Assembly: GCA_026122225.1 (NCBI GenBank) | Contig: JANEZZ010001901.1 | Location: forward strand, 434,001 to 498,000 | Direction of reading: 5' to 3' | DNA: 64,000 bases | Source of the DNA: Heloderma charlesbogerti | Taxonomy: Eukaryota; Chordata; Lepidosauria; Squamata; Helodermatidae | Program-made: the position numbers and the translations under genes | In this document: one piece after another, positions 39,464-49,960 of the stretch | Layout of the letters: each line of letters begins with the position of its first letter | Position numbering within the stretch: position 1 is the stretch's first letter | The notes under the pieces: model-generated | Database searches by the model: none | Seen by the model: the letters and a program-made list of their open reading frames with translations, nothing else | Told to the model about the DNA's origin: nothing

Positions 39464-40240
39464 ATTGTTCAAAGACAAAGCAGTCTGTGGGGTTTAAAAA
39501 AAAAATCTCTAGCAGTGCTGGTGAAGTAGTGTCGATTTGTGGGAGGGCAGCTTTTAATTCAGCAGCAGGGCAAAACCTAAATCAGCCATCTCTCTATTGT
39601 GAGCCTATACAACTTGTGACTTACTGAGCCAAATGCAGCTCACCGGCCATGTATTTTGGCCAGCTTGCATGCTGTCTGACAAGGTTTTTGCAGACAGGCA
39701 GGTAGCAAAAACAGGAAGGATCTCTGAGTCTTTCGTGGGCTCCCAGACATGGCTGCTGTGAGCTGCATGGCTCATAAATCAGCTTAATCCTACCCCCACC
39801 CCCAATCCAGATCTTTGAGCTAAATTGCACACTTAGAAATTTCACATGGTACAGTCCCTTTCACATGATGGTACGGTCACCTCAGTGACATGAAGTCATG
39901 CTCCAAGAAAGCCGGTTTAAAGCCTTCTGAATATATAATATCCTAATCTTTTTTTTCTTTTTGAAGTCTTTGCATTAAAGAACTCCCTGGACACAGAAAG
40001 CTAGCACATCAGGAAGAACCCTCTTCCTGAAATACCAGCTTCCCACAGGCAGAAGGATTTTGAGGAAGGAGAGCATTCATAGACACTCCCCCACTTGCAA
40101 GCATAGTATGTTTTGAGCCCTCCATTTTGCTACTGGAGGCATGGCTTTTCCTCGAGTTTGGTGCGATGTAGTGCTTGATGGGAGACTATCAGCAGCAACA
40201 GGCAACCTGGCCGGTCTTGTCTAAAGCCACCGTGGTTCGT
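38935..40240. other. no gene seen; microsatellites only
   Basis: Apart from the (GT)n runs near 39161-39179 and 39402-39460, I see no feature that I can name. Confidence 0.4.
39402..39460 (+). repeat. (TG)n(TA)n compound microsatellite
   Basis: About 14 TG units followed by about 16 TA units, an alternating purine-pyrimidine tract. Confidence 0.95.
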
Positions 40241-40246
40241 CTTGCG

Positions 40247-40568
40247 ATGCTACCTTAGGCAAAATCAGACTATTGGTCTGCCTAGCTTAGCATGATCTAC
40301 TCTGCCCTGTTGCCCTCCAGATCTGTTGGACTACAACTCCCAGCATTCCCAGCTAGCCATGCTAGTTGTTGATGGAAGATGCTGGGAACTGTTGTCCAGC
40401 AGACATGGAGGGCACCAGGGAGGCAAGGCTGATCTCCTCTAACCGGCCACAGATCCCCAGGTCCTTTCCCAGCGTTGCTCCCTGAGATCCTTTTTGCTGG
40501 AGGTCCCGGGAGCCAAACTTGGAACCTTTGGAATGCAAAACATGTGCTTTGCTGCTGAGTGATGCCCC
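40247..40568 (-). mobile_element. tRNA-derived SINE, split by a palindromic MITE
   Basis: Read from 40568 on the minus strand: CACTCAGCAGCAAAGCACAT, then GGTCTGTGG-like body, and after the insert GTAGATCATGCTAAGCTAGG, GACCAATAGTCTGATTTTG. It is the same family as 8426-8620. The ACATCTGGAGGGC-type MITE at 40308-40430 interrupts it. Confidence 0.6.
40308..40430. mobile_element. palindromic MITE (ACATCTGGAGGGC family)
   Basis: GCCCTCCAGATCTGTTGGAC, TACAACTCCCAGCATTCCC and TGTTGTCCAGCAGACATGGA, GGGCACC form the hairpin arms. Nested in a tRNA-derived SINE. Confidence 0.75.
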
Positions 40569-41069
40569 AGGTGATGCTCTGTCCACCTGGTGCCCCCCAC
40601 ACTGGGAGGCGAGCAAGGGGCAACCACTCCTCCCATTTCTATCAGATGCCCTCCATGATCAGAAGCAGAAGACCGCAGAGAAAGCGGGCCTGCCGCTGCA
40701 CTTCCTAAGGGGTGTTTTGGACTCTGGGATGTTTGACAAAATCTGGCCACAATCAAAGAACAGTTGGTCAACTGACCCTACTTAGAGGCTGTGCCGCTGC
40801 CCTAAGGGGAGGTGCTTTGAAGCACATGCCTTACAAGCCAAGGTCCCAGAGACAATCTCACACATCTTCCATGAAAAGCAGGGGATGGAAAAGACTTCTG
40901 CCTGCAAAAAGCTGTTTTGAAACTCCTATTTTATAGGAGAAAACAGGGCTGACGTGTTCCATAATAATATATGCTTTAAGAAATATCAACAACTCCTGAG
41001 GGATGATTTAAGAAATATTAACAATATTTGAGAACATCTGAGGACCTGCAAGATCTGTTTGAGAGAAAC

Positions 41070-41870
41070 ATGACTACACTGACGAGAAGAAAGGGGCTGG
41101 CATCACTGCCAACTCCCCCGTACCTCCTGTGTCAAAAGTTTTGAAAACAGAAGATATAGGGGAATTATTTACTCTGATAAAGACTTTATCTTCGCAATTT
41201 ATGGAGCAACCCAAAAGATTGGATTTAATCCAAAATTCCATCACCGCCTTGCAAGAAGCTGTGGATCTAATTAATGCGTCATGGCAAAAAATGGAGACGA
41301 AAATTAACGAGCTAGAAGACCGAATGGCTGGGAATGAAACTACGACACAAGTATGTTTTAAAAATGTCTATCACAGAATTTCTCAACTGGAGGCCTTCAC
41401 GCGAAGATCCAATGTACGTATTATTGGGATTAAAAATCTGTCTAATGACGTAAAATTGCCTATTTTTGTGGATAAACTTTTGCATGAGATACTCCCTATC
41501 CCATCTGATTATTTACTTGATATTGAGCAGGCATTTTGTGTGCCAAATGCTAAAGGGACTGACTATATGTAGTCCAATTTGCAAAAGTCTCCACAAAGAA
41601 TTATATCCTGTGTTTGGCAAGAGAGGGTGGAAGCCTTTCCTGGAAACAAGATAAAGTTATGTTATTTCCAGATCAAAGAGGTGGCAAATAAAAGAAGGCA
41701 ATTTATCAAAGCGAAAAATATGGCAAAACAAATGAACTTACAATATTACTTAAAATATTCTGCTACACTTTGTATTGTGTCTGAAGGTCAGATGAAGAAG
41801 TTTCTAAATCATGAAATGACGGAGGCATGGCTGAATGTGAAAATGCGTGAGATTTCTGTCACAGCCCCAT
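41070..41870 (+). pseudogene. L1 ORF1p-like RNA-binding chaperone, frameshifted
   Basis: L1 ORF1p packages L1 RNA as a trimeric chaperone. The longest open part begins near 41123 and ends at 41572. It has a heptad-rich coiled-coil region (QNSITALQEAVDLINASWQK and ETKINELEDRM), then LEAFTRRSNVRIIGIKN, the junction into the RNA-recognition domain. A frame change near 41570 leads into 41579-41872, which carries the C-terminal domain (KRRQFIKAKNMAKQMNLQY, EAWLNVKMREIS). An ATG at 41070 would add a short N-terminus but is out of frame with the main part. It is therefore a decayed ORF1. The strand and domain order are clear; the exact L1 subclade is not. Confidence 0.85.
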
Positions 41871-42146
41871 GAACTGGAATCTTTAAACAAGCTTTGTTAA
41901 CTGCTTGTGTTTAGTCTACATGATCCAGGCTAGGTCAGAAGATAAATGATTATACATATATTCGTTTATTCTCTTTCATTTTTCTTTTTTTTCTTGCTTT
42001 TCTTTATATTTTTTATTTCAAAATAGATATGGTATGCTGTATTTAAATTTATTGTTTGAGGGTAATTGTGCACATGCATTTATATATAAAATATATTACT
42101 GATTGTTGAAGGTGTATTTTAAGTTTGATTATTATATAACACTATT

Positions 42147-42176
42147 TTTCATCATCATCATCATCATTATTATTAT
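42147..42176 (+). repeat. (ATC)n(ATT)n microsatellite
   Basis: A short trinucleotide tract in the 3' part of the L1 element. Confidence 0.85.
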
Positions 42177-42660
42177 TGGCTACTGGGAATGAACTGTAGA
42201 CCTGTTTCTTTGATATAAGATTGATGATATGATATTGAAATGTAAGGTTGTTTATTAAACTGTAAGATTGTAAAGGTTATATAGTTTCTAAAATAGAATG
42301 GAATCAGAGGCCGGGGGATATTGGAGTTTAAACTTAATTCTTTAAAGGGGAGGGAGAGGAAGAGGGGGAGGGAGGGGGGAAAGAATCTTATTTTCTTTTT
42401 CTTTACTTCCTTTCCTCCTCTCTTTTCCTTTTTTTCTTTTCCCTTTTCTTTTTGTTATTGTGGTGTCCTCCTCACCAGAATATTGTATTGCTGGGAAACT
42501 GTAGTATTGATCAGGTTGTTGGTATTTTGGGTATTGTTTATTTCATTTATAAAGATAAAATAAATAAAAATATATTCAAAAAAAACAAAAGACTTCTGCC
42601 TGAGATTGCCCCCCCCGGGGGGGGGAGGGCTGCTGCCAGTCAGAGTAGAGCAGGAATGGG

Positions 42661-43172
42661 GAACCACTGCACTGTGGGCCATGTAGCTTCTCTCCCAGGC
42701 CCTGCCCCCTTTCCCCCCAGACAGGGAAATCTCTTATCTCTGATCAGCAGCTGATTGGAACTAAGAGGTTATCCTGCTGCAAATATCTGATACAGCTTCA
42801 TTGAGCTTTTTTTTTTTTTAAAGTCTCCTGGTGCAACGGAGGCATTTAAAAAGTATAATTGCAGTGTAGGGCAGGGGGTAGGGGAAACCATGAGGAATCA
42901 TTGCTGGGGAGAGAAGGGCTAATCCTCCCTTCCCCACGCCGTGATCCCATCCCCAAAAATTACCCCTCTCCCTCTGCAATCTGGCTCTTTTAAAGGCTCC
43001 GTTGTTGCCAGGGGAGGCTTTTTAAAAGCCTCATTGCAGGGAGGGTGGCCATTTTCAGGAAGTGGGTGTTTTGTGTGAGGATGTGTGTGAGAGAGCATGT
43101 ATGAGTGGGGCCTGAGCAATAATGTTGGGGCTCCCCTGCTGTGAGGTAGCTCTGCCTCATACATTGTCAAGC
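42661..43172. repeat. possible repeat related to 6965-7250
   Basis: CTCTTATCTCTGATCAGCAG and GATTGGA are similar to GCTCTTATCTCTGATTGGTG at 7170. Weak evidence; no gene seen. Confidence 0.3.
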
Positions 43173-43179
43173 AGAGCAC

Positions 43180-43940
43180 TATAGCCATAGGGACTAGAAA
43201 CTTGATTGAAAACGAATTAATGCTTGCAAGTAAGCAATGGAGTTTGGTAATCCCAACTGGCTGGTTGCACCAGCTGATTCTTCTGGCAGTCCCCTGCAGG
43301 AGACAATACTGGGCTAGATGAGTAAACAGGCTGCCCAAGGATGAGGCAGCATTGTATGTTTTTACAGTTAAAAAAAAGTTACCGTCTTCCTATGAGCTTC
43401 CACTTACTGAAATGAAGCATCTGATCTCCCTCTCCGCCTCCTCTTTTTGCACTTTCCCCACCTTGGCAGAGAGAAGAGCAGTGATTGAGAAAGCAGGCAC
43501 ATTGGAAGATTTGGTGTGTGTGCGTCTCTGTGTGCAAAGCAATAAAAGCAGTGAGTTGCAAAGTTCACATCAATCATAAATTCAGTGGAGCTCAGCACGA
43601 ACGCAGCATTTGCTGGCACTGGCCCAAACTCAAGGCCTGGAGCTGGAAAGGCTGCCAAAAGAATCAGCTGGTGCAACCAGCCAGTTGAGATTGTCACCTC
43701 TCCCAGAGAAAGCAATTGGCCATTGTTTCCTTGCAGGCGTTAATTTGCGCCAGGAGCGCAAGCTCATCGCAATCTGGGCCCTTCGGGCAGTGCTGTGTAT
43801 TCGCTGGAATTCACCTGGAGCGTCACACACAAAAAGACACAGAATGCAGTGCTGGCTACAGAGTTTAGCTTCATGAGAACTTCAGCTTTCTATTTGTTTG
43901 CTTTCAATTAAGTTTCTAGTCCCTGTGGCTACAAACGCTC
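43180..43940. repeat. local inverted duplication with an internal deletion
   Basis: The left arm at about 43180-43290 matches, in reverse complement, three blocks of 43655-43935. CAACTGGCTGGTTGCACCAG pairs with CTGGTGCAACCAGCCAGTTG; AATGCTTGCAAG and CAATGG with the segment near 43715-43745; and GGGACTAGAAACTTGATTGA with TCAATTAAGTTTCTAGTCCC. The left arm lacks about 150 bp between the last two blocks. Tail sequence like the tRNA-derived SINE (ACAATACTGGGCTAGATGAG) follows at 43301. Confidence 0.75.
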
Positions 43941-44044
43941 TGTTTAACAGTGTGTGGGGCAATGGCCAATGAAACCAGAGGAGTTGCCTGAATAAGATTC
44001 CCATTTCTGTGCTCAGGACTTCGGTGTCCTCTGTAGTAACCTAA

Positions 44045-44069
44045 TCTCTCTCTCTCTCTCTCTCTCTCT

Positions 44070-44103
<34 letters not shown>
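44045..44103 (+). repeat. (TC)n(AC)n compound microsatellite
   Basis: About 13 TC units, a GCGC junction, then about 15 AC units. Confidence 0.95.
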
Positions 44104-44105
<2 letters not shown>

Positions 44106-44239
44106 GATCAGAAGCAGTAGAAATTATGCAAAACCACTGCAAATACAGCATCCTTTGTGGGGGGGGGAGCATCCATGGAAATGTGGATAGTTATTCTATC
44201 AAGGGTAGAACATCACTTTTCTCATGACAGGATTTGGTT

Positions 44240-44740
44240 TCCCTTGCTGTAGAATTCTGGGATCGATGCCAAATGCCCTTAGGTCTGACTTCAGGAGGAT
44301 AGGAAAGAGGTCAACCATTCAGCCAATATGGAACACTTGGCAGGAGTTAAGGACCTGGTGCGGTGGCCAGGCTTACAGGGCAGAGCGGTTCTGAGGGTGC
44401 TTCCCAGGAGCACTTTCAGTGGAGCGTTTAGTGTTGCAGCACCCACCCTCTGGAGCGTTTTACCAGTTGATATTAAACAGGCCCCCATGGTTCAGATGTT
44501 TTCTTAAAACTCATCTCTTCACACAGGCTTTCCCTGAAGTGTGACCCAGCCAGCTATGGTGCGTAGCACACAGTAGAGTGTGCGGCTTCCTTGCTGATTC
44601 ACGTGTACTGTGTTGTTTTTCTCATTATATTTTTTGTTGTTTTGATGACACTGTATTTTACGTTCACCACTTTGATACCTCTGTGGTGAGCAGCGTGTGT
44701 CTGTGTGTGTGTATTTGAAAAATAAATAAACTAGAATAAA
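44240..44740 (+). repeat. L2-type LINE 3' end
   Basis: GAACACTTGGCAGGAGTTAA, GCGTTTTACCAGTTGATATT, AAACTCATCTCTTCACACAG and GCTTTCCCTGAAG run in the usual order, then a T-rich 3' UTR and AAATAAATAAAC tail. Divergent from 30040-30475. Confidence 0.6.
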
Positions 44741-44771
44741 TAAAACCTTGGGAATGGGGGCCATTTCCCTT

Positions 44772-44845
44772 GGTCATGCTAGCTGGGAATTATGGGACTT
44801 GTGCTCCAACATATCTGGAAGGCACCATATTGGGGGAAGCTGGCC
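44772..44845. mobile_element. palindromic MITE (ACATCTGGAGGGC family), right arm only
   Basis: GGGACTTGTGCTCCAACATA and TCTGGAAGGCACCATATTGG form one arm; no left arm is seen. Confidence 0.55.
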
Positions 44846-45187
44846 TCCACGAAAAGGATTTATGCAGCTAAGTTCAGAAATAGAACTGACGACCAAAGCA
44901 GCATGCCTGGTTTCCTGCCAAAGTATATTCTACACTACAAACCCCATATTGGTTTGATACCGCTCTGAATCCCAGGAACGCGCTTGGATGAGTCTGCCGA
45001 GGATTCTGTGTCCAAAATGCCTTTCCCCTCTTTGCAGAGAGAGTTCACGTGTTCAGCTGCTGGTCATCAAAATGGACCGGAAGGTACAGGAGACGTGCCC
45101 AATGACTTGCAACATCAAATGATGACCTCCAAAGGCCATCACAGTTCAAACTCCTCCAGGAGAAAACTTTCATTGCAACTCAAGCTG

Positions 45188-45489
45188 AATGGTGGGAGAT
45201 GCAGGAAGGATAAAAGGAGGCATTTCTTCGCATGGTGCACAGAACGATGGAATTCACTACCACGAGATGTAGCGATGGCCACCAACATGGATGGCTTAAA
45301 AAGGGGATTAGACAAAGACACGGAGGAGAAAGCTATCAATGGCTACTAGTCCTGATGGCTATGTGCCACCTCCAGTATCAGAGGCAGTGAGCCTAGGTAT
45401 GCCAGTTGCTTGGGCACGTGGGCGGGAGGGTGCTGTTGCACTCATGACCTGCTTGTGGGCTTCTGATAGGCCTCTGGTTGGCCACTGTC
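45188..45489 (+). repeat. CR1-type LINE 3' end
   Basis: GATAAAAGGAGGCATTTCTT, GGAATTCACTACCACGAGAT, AGGGGATTAGACAAAGACAC and GCTATCAATGGCTACTAGTC follow the family order. It also provides an unfilled-site reference for the TTA insertion at 37079. Confidence 0.82.
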
Positions 45490-45492
45490 ATG

Positions 45493-45632
45493 TTGGCCAT
45501 CCCCAACTTGGCACCCTCCAGATGTGTTGGACTTCAACTCCCATCACCCTCTGTTAGCATGAGCCAGTGGTTGAGGATTATGGGAGCTATAGTCCCAACA
45601 CATCTGGAAGGAGCTGAATCGGGGACGGCTGC
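45493..45632. mobile_element. palindromic MITE (ACATCTGGAGGGC family), complete
   Basis: GCACCCTCCAGATGTGTTGG, ACTTCAACTCCCATCACC and GGGAGCTATAGTCCCAACAC, ATCTGGAAGG form the arms. It abuts the CR1 fragment. Confidence 0.75.
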
Positions 45633-45639
45633 CTTAAGA

Positions 45640-46215
45640 AAAGACCAGAGAACCACCACCTCAGGTCCCATCCATGGCTGTGAACATGACATGTCATGCC
45701 CCTATGAGCAACTTCTGGGGGTTGGGGACTGCGTTCCTCCCCAGAGTCCACCGAGGGGCGAGCCCCTGCTGCATCTGGCCCACTCCTCAAAAAGGCCCAT
45801 GCCTGCTCATATGAAGCAGAGAGTGTACAGTTTGGAAACAGAAGCTTTCCATCAAGTGCGTGACGCTGGGCCAGACACACAATTGGAGCCTTCAGGAAAC
45901 CCAGACGGTTATCACAAAATGCTGGCATCTACCAGCCACTCCCTCTGCTCCTGGAATTCTTGCTTTCTGCTCCTACGTGTCTCTACCAGTGGAGAATCTC
46001 CAGAGCTTTGCCTTTGCTGCAAGGCAAGACAGCCCTCCAGCTCAATGGATTAGTTGGGCAATCCGCCACCGCCGGAGAGCCACAGCCCATCCCAGGGCTG
46101 CCCTGTCTCGTGTTCCCGCGTACATCACACGACGGGCATGTGGAGCCCTGGATGGAGCCAGGAAGCCAGAACAAGGAGGTCCTGTAAGATCCAAGTCGGG
46201 TTTTCAATTATGTGA
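45640..46215. other. no recognisable feature
   Basis: ORFs of up to 191 codons cross here and the preceding MITE, but they have no motif, no homologue that I recognise, and overlap in several frames. Confidence 0.4.
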
Positions 46216-46219
46216 CTAA

Positions 46220-46341
46220 GGGCGCAATCTTACGCATGTTTAGACATGAAAAGTCCTACAATTCCCAGCATTCCCCAGCCAGCCATGGAATGCTGGAAGT
46301 TGTAGGACTTTTTTTATCTAAACATGCATAGGATTGCACCC
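46220..46341. mobile_element. short Harbinger-like palindromic MITE
   Basis: The ends GGGCGCAATCTTACGCATGT and CATAGGATTGCACCC enclose CTACAATTCCCAGCATTCCC and its mirror TGGAATGCTGGAAGTTGTAG. TAA and TTA flank it (TWA). Confidence 0.8.
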
Positions 46342-46344
46342 TTA

Positions 46345-47130
46345 GTAAGATGGCAGCCTGTGCCACTGGGGTCTCCAGCGTGGTGCCCGTGGGTGCCAGC
46401 GTGCAAGCAGACACCTCTCTTCATACCCACCAGGCTCCCTACCACTCCTGGTTTTTTTTAATTTTATTTCTGAACATTTAATTTAAATCCCACTTAAAAA
46501 CAAAACAAAACTAGGAGGCTGCAAAGAGAAGTGCCGCCCTCCAGCCCCATCTTTATTTGGGATTAAAAGAGTTGGCTTTGCGTTTTGAAGCTCAGGCCAC
46601 ACCTCTGCCTTCTGTTTAGGTTCTTGGACAAGTCAGTTTTCTTCTAGTCTCACCAGTTTGCCTTCTGGAAAATGAGCCTTTTGTGTCCAGCCTTGCCCAC
46701 CCTGGCAGCTATTTTATGAATGGACAAGTCCCGCCCCCTTGGCAGCCATTTTGTGGGAGTGCCCACAACACTCTCTCAACATTCCACATAAGCCAACCGA
46801 CCCAAAAAGTTGGGGTCCTTTCCAGCCCCTCTTTCAATTTCCCACAATTCCTCAGAGCAGCATTAAGTCAGGGATGCTGTGGGAAAATAAAAGGGTGGTA
46901 AGGTCTAGCTGCCTGGAGTGCTTAGAGTGCTGGGCCAGGTAAAAAAAAAATTAAGGGGAGGGCCTAGGGCAGGCATCAGCAGTGGGCTCTACCTGGGCAC
47001 TGGGGTCTTGGCGGTTGCCCATGAATTCCTGGCACTGACGCCAGCCTTGTTTTAGTCTGTCAAATGTTGGTGGGCTGACTGGAGAAGCACTACCTCTGGA
47101 ACATAGCTCACAAGACAGCAGGTGGGAAAT
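46345..47130. other. no recognisable feature
   Basis: No gene or named repeat seen. Confidence 0.4.
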
Positions 47131-47137
47131 ACTGAAC

Positions 47138-47206
47138 ATGCTGGGTGTGGGTGATGGGAGTTGTAGTGCAACAGATCTGGAAGGCACCAGATTGGAGAAG
47201 GCAGGT
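47138..47206. mobile_element. palindromic MITE (ACATCTGGAGGGC family), right arm
   Basis: GGGTGATGGGAGTTGTAGTG, CAACAGATCTGGAAGGCACC. Half-copy. Confidence 0.55.
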
Positions 47207-47312
47207 CTATTTTGTATTCTCCCCCCCATCACTTGTCATCTCTTCTTTCCTGACTGCCCCCCCCACACACACACAAACCCCACCACAACTGGCCAATGCT
47301 TTATGCAGCGCA

Positions 47313-47441
47313 GCCTTCCCCAGCCCAGCTCCCTTCAGATGTGTTGGATTGCAATGCCCATTGTCCCCAGCCAGTCTGGCTACCAGCCATGCCCGCCAAG
47401 TAGAATGGAAGCTGCTGTCCAGCACATTGGGGAAGACTGAT
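47313..47441. mobile_element. palindromic MITE (ACATCTGGAGGGC family)
   Basis: CCCAGCTCCCTTCAGATGTG, TTGGATTGCAATGCCCATTG and GGAAGCTGCTGTCCAGCACA, TTGGGGAAG form diverged arms. Confidence 0.6.
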
Positions 47442-47485
47442 AGCGCATTACAGCTTCCCTGCCCGCTGCAGCAGACAAGATGCAG

Positions 47486-47612
47486 GAGGGGCTATGTGTG
47501 CTTAGACCGAAAAACGTCCTACAACTCCCAGCATGCCCCAACCAGCTGGCTGGGGAACGCTGGAAGTTGTAGGACATTTTTCGGTCTAAGCAAGCATCAG
47601 ATCGCACCCTAA
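47486..47612. mobile_element. short Harbinger-like palindromic MITE, variant
   Basis: The stem is very regular: TTAGACCGAAAAACGTCCTA and its mirror GGACATTTTTCGGTCTAAGC, around CAACTCCCAGCATGCCCCAA. The core uses ACCGAAAAA in place of ACAGAAAAA, a different subfamily. The left outer end is degraded. Confidence 0.7.
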
Positions 47613-48392
47613 AGGAACAAATAAAGAGGGTATGCAGGAATGTCTGAAAACAGGCAGCAGACAAAATGCCAGACCTAGCTCATTGAGGGCTTTCATCGTT
47701 CCCTTTTCGGAAGGAGCCAGTTGTTGGGGGCGGGGGTTAGTAATAGCAACATTCCAGTTTTCTTAGTCTAGCCACCCCTGGCCTGCAAGGAGTGCTTTTG
47801 AAACATATCCCCCCCGCCCCCCCCACTCCCTTTACAATCCTTCCTTGCCTCCACTTTCTCCTTAATGTGAGTAGTCTGGTTTTTCTCAGACGGATGGCTC
47901 TGAAAGGGAGTCACCACAGTTCCAGCTGCCGGGATGCCAAGTGGAATTACGTCCCTCCGAGCGGATGTTGGGAGGCTGAATGTGAATTCCCCGGAAAACA
48001 AGTTTTGTCTGGGGTGCCAAACTTCTCCAGGCTCTTCCCGGGAACAAGCAGCACCGAGATGTTCGGAATGCACAAGGCGTGATGTCAACATTCTTTTGAA
48101 GCCGTCCCTCAGGCCTGGCAATCTGTTTCGTGGAGGAATGTGACTTGTGACTTTTCCCTTTTTTGTGCAAGGGGGAAAAAATACGAGGAGTTCTTGAAGG
48201 CTTGCTAACTTGGCGTGCAGCAGATGCATATTCCTGACTTGACAACAGCATCATTCCGGGATGATTTGCCCGTGTGAACGGCCGTCGCACAGGTAGAAGG
48301 CCACACAGAAATGGCACATTGCAAAAGGCACGCTGCTTTGATGCGAGGTTCTTCACACTTCGGGGACTGGTTCACACATACCTGTGACTATT
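47613..48392. other. no recognisable repeat; possible unique or conserved sequence
   Basis: About 780 bp free of named repeats, with overlapping ORFs on both strands at 47768-48356 (up to 156 codons, minus strand). They conflict in frame and show no known domain, so I do not call a gene. Confidence 0.35.
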
Positions 48393-48530
48393 GATGTTGT
48401 GCAGGTAGGTCAGGCTGAGAGTCGGCAACTGGCCCAAAGTCACCTGGTGAACCGCACGTCCAAGTGGGGACTTGAAACTGGGTCCCCCCAGTCCAACACT
48501 CTAACCACTACACCACACTGACTGTGTCTC
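48393..48530 (-). mobile_element. MIR-like CORE-SINE
   Basis: On the minus strand: TGGTGTAGTGGTTAGAGTGT, TGGACTGGGGGGACCC, and AGGTGACTTTGGGCCAGTTG. Only the head and core remain; the tail is lost. Confidence 0.75.
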
Positions 48531-48848
48531 ACTTCAGACACATTGCTGCCAGTCACCCGGTACACAGCAATCGAGGGTACAGCAATGAGTAACCTACCGC
48601 AGGAGTGGACAGAAGGTAGACCAGAATCTACTGATAGATCCCGGGGTAGTTTGCAGTCGACTGGTATGGATTTCTGACTTAATTATTTAACAATAGCAGC
48701 AACAAAATGTCCCCTCTTTCCTAAATTATACTATGGAGATGAAGAAAACTTGGGGTAATTGGGAGTGGATTTGTATGTGTGTGGGGGGTACTCCATTCAC
48801 GTCTGGTACTCCAAACAAATTCCTGGGCTCCAAACACTTCCATTCTAA

Positions 48849-49216
48849 GGGATCAATCTTATGGCCCCTAGACATTGTCTGAGGGGCCATAGGATACTGG
48901 GGATTCCCCGATCGCTCTGACCTCAGAAGGGGGAGTTAGAGTTCTGAACATCTCCCCAGCCCCCTCACAGCTAGGGTGGAAAGAATGCACGGGCTACACT
49001 TGGAGGTCGAAAAAATGACCGGGGTGGGGGGAACATTTCAGTGGGTGGGGAGGGGAGGAGATTGGAGAGGCTAGGATACAAGTGAAAAATGCAGGTCAGG
49101 AGGGCGGGGAAGCGAAGACTGTCTCCACTGCTCCTCCTACCCTGCACTGGATGATCGGAAGCCTCTATGTTTGGGGGTTTCCGATCATCAAGGGTGCAAT
49201 CAATAGGATTGTGCCC
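48849..49216. mobile_element. Harbinger-like long MITE with TAA TSD
   Basis: A 368-bp element with ends GGGATCAATCTTATGGCC and ATAGGATTGTGCCC. TAA is duplicated at 48846-48848 and 49217-49219. The inner left segment CTTATGGCCCCTAGACATTG faces GAGGGGCCATAGGATACTGG. Same group as 37079-37510. Confidence 0.78.
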
Positions 49217-49785
49217 TAAGTGTATGTCTTTTGCAGCAGGCTCTGGTTGCTGGAACTCGGGGTTCTAGTAAAAACACAAAGTAGATCCCAGAAGCCTGCA
49301 GTTGGCTCACTCCTAACCTACAAGCATATGTGAATCAGCCCCCAAAGTGGTGAAAACAAGACATGTGATGTTCACAGACCTAAGTCTGAATATTGGCCAC
49401 AGCTGAATTATTTTGACTGGAGTCAGCTAATACACATGCATATTATTTATTACTTTTTATTCTTCCCATCCTCGGGGGGCATAAGGCACGAGGGTGCTGT
49501 GCCATGGACAGAGGAGGGGTCGGCAACCCTTTGGGCCCATGGGCACATTTGGAAATTTGAGGAACTGTCCTGGGCACTACCACAGAATGATGGGCATGGG
49601 TGGGCACGGAGAGTCAGAAAGGACAAGAACCCTGCCGAGAGGAATTCATGGGAAATGAAGCTGGCAGCAGCTAGAGGCCCCCACTTCACTTTGAAGCAAT
49701 CCCAGCTGCCAGTGAGAAATACACAAATACTTTCTAAATAAAAATTGGGAGTAGGGTTTCTCGGTAGGCATCATGTTGCCGACCC
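49217..49785. other. no recognisable feature
   Basis: No gene or named repeat seen. Confidence 0.4.
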
Positions 49786-49788
49786 CTG

Positions 49789-49930
49789 GGTTAGAGTGTC
49801 AGATGCAAACCAGGGAGACCTACGTTCCAGTCCACACCCAGCTATGAAGCTAACTGGGTGACCTTGGGCCGGCTGTTCCCTCTCAACCTAACCTACCTGA
49901 CAGGGTTGTGGAAAGGAGTAGAGAGCTGCG
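49789..49930 (+). mobile_element. MIR-like CORE-SINE fragment
   Basis: GGTTAGAGTGTCAGATGC, the B-box-like GTTCCAGTCC, and core AACTGGGTGACCTTGGGCC, CTACCTGACAGGGTTGTGG. The tail is missing. Confidence 0.65.
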
Positions 49931-49960
49931 TACAACTGCCTCAGCCTCCTTGGAGGAGAG

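Larger units (their letters stand above)
40905..42586 (+). mobile_element. ORF1-only L1 (HAL1-like) retrotransposon
   Basis: A 1682-bp element flanked by the exact 16-bp repeat AAAAGACTTCTGCCTG (40889-40904 and 42587-42602), the size of an L1 TSD. It has about 165 bp of leader, an L1 ORF1 pseudogene, about 716 bp of AT-rich non-coding sequence and a short A-rich tail (CAAAAAAAACAAAA). There is no ORF2: no endonuclease or reverse transcriptase motif occurs. The TSD shows that this structure integrated as one unit, so ORF2 was already missing. Mammalian HAL1 elements have the same plan. Mobilisation must have been in trans. Confidence 0.85.
40800..42660 (+). mobile_element. tRNA-derived SINE, split by an L1 element
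   Basis: 40800-40904 holds the SINE head (GCACATGCCTTACAAGCCAA, GGTCCCAGAG) and AAAAGACTTCTGCCTG. The SINE resumes at 42587 with the same AAAAGACTTCTGCCTG, then AGATTGCC and GGGCTGCTGCCAGTCAGAGT, AGAGCAGG. This matches the order in the 8426-8620 copy. The intervening 1682 bp are the younger L1 insertion. Confidence 0.7.

Noticed and set aside
45478..46053. 191-codon plus-strand ORF
   Set aside because: Begins inside a palindromic MITE and has no recognisable domain.
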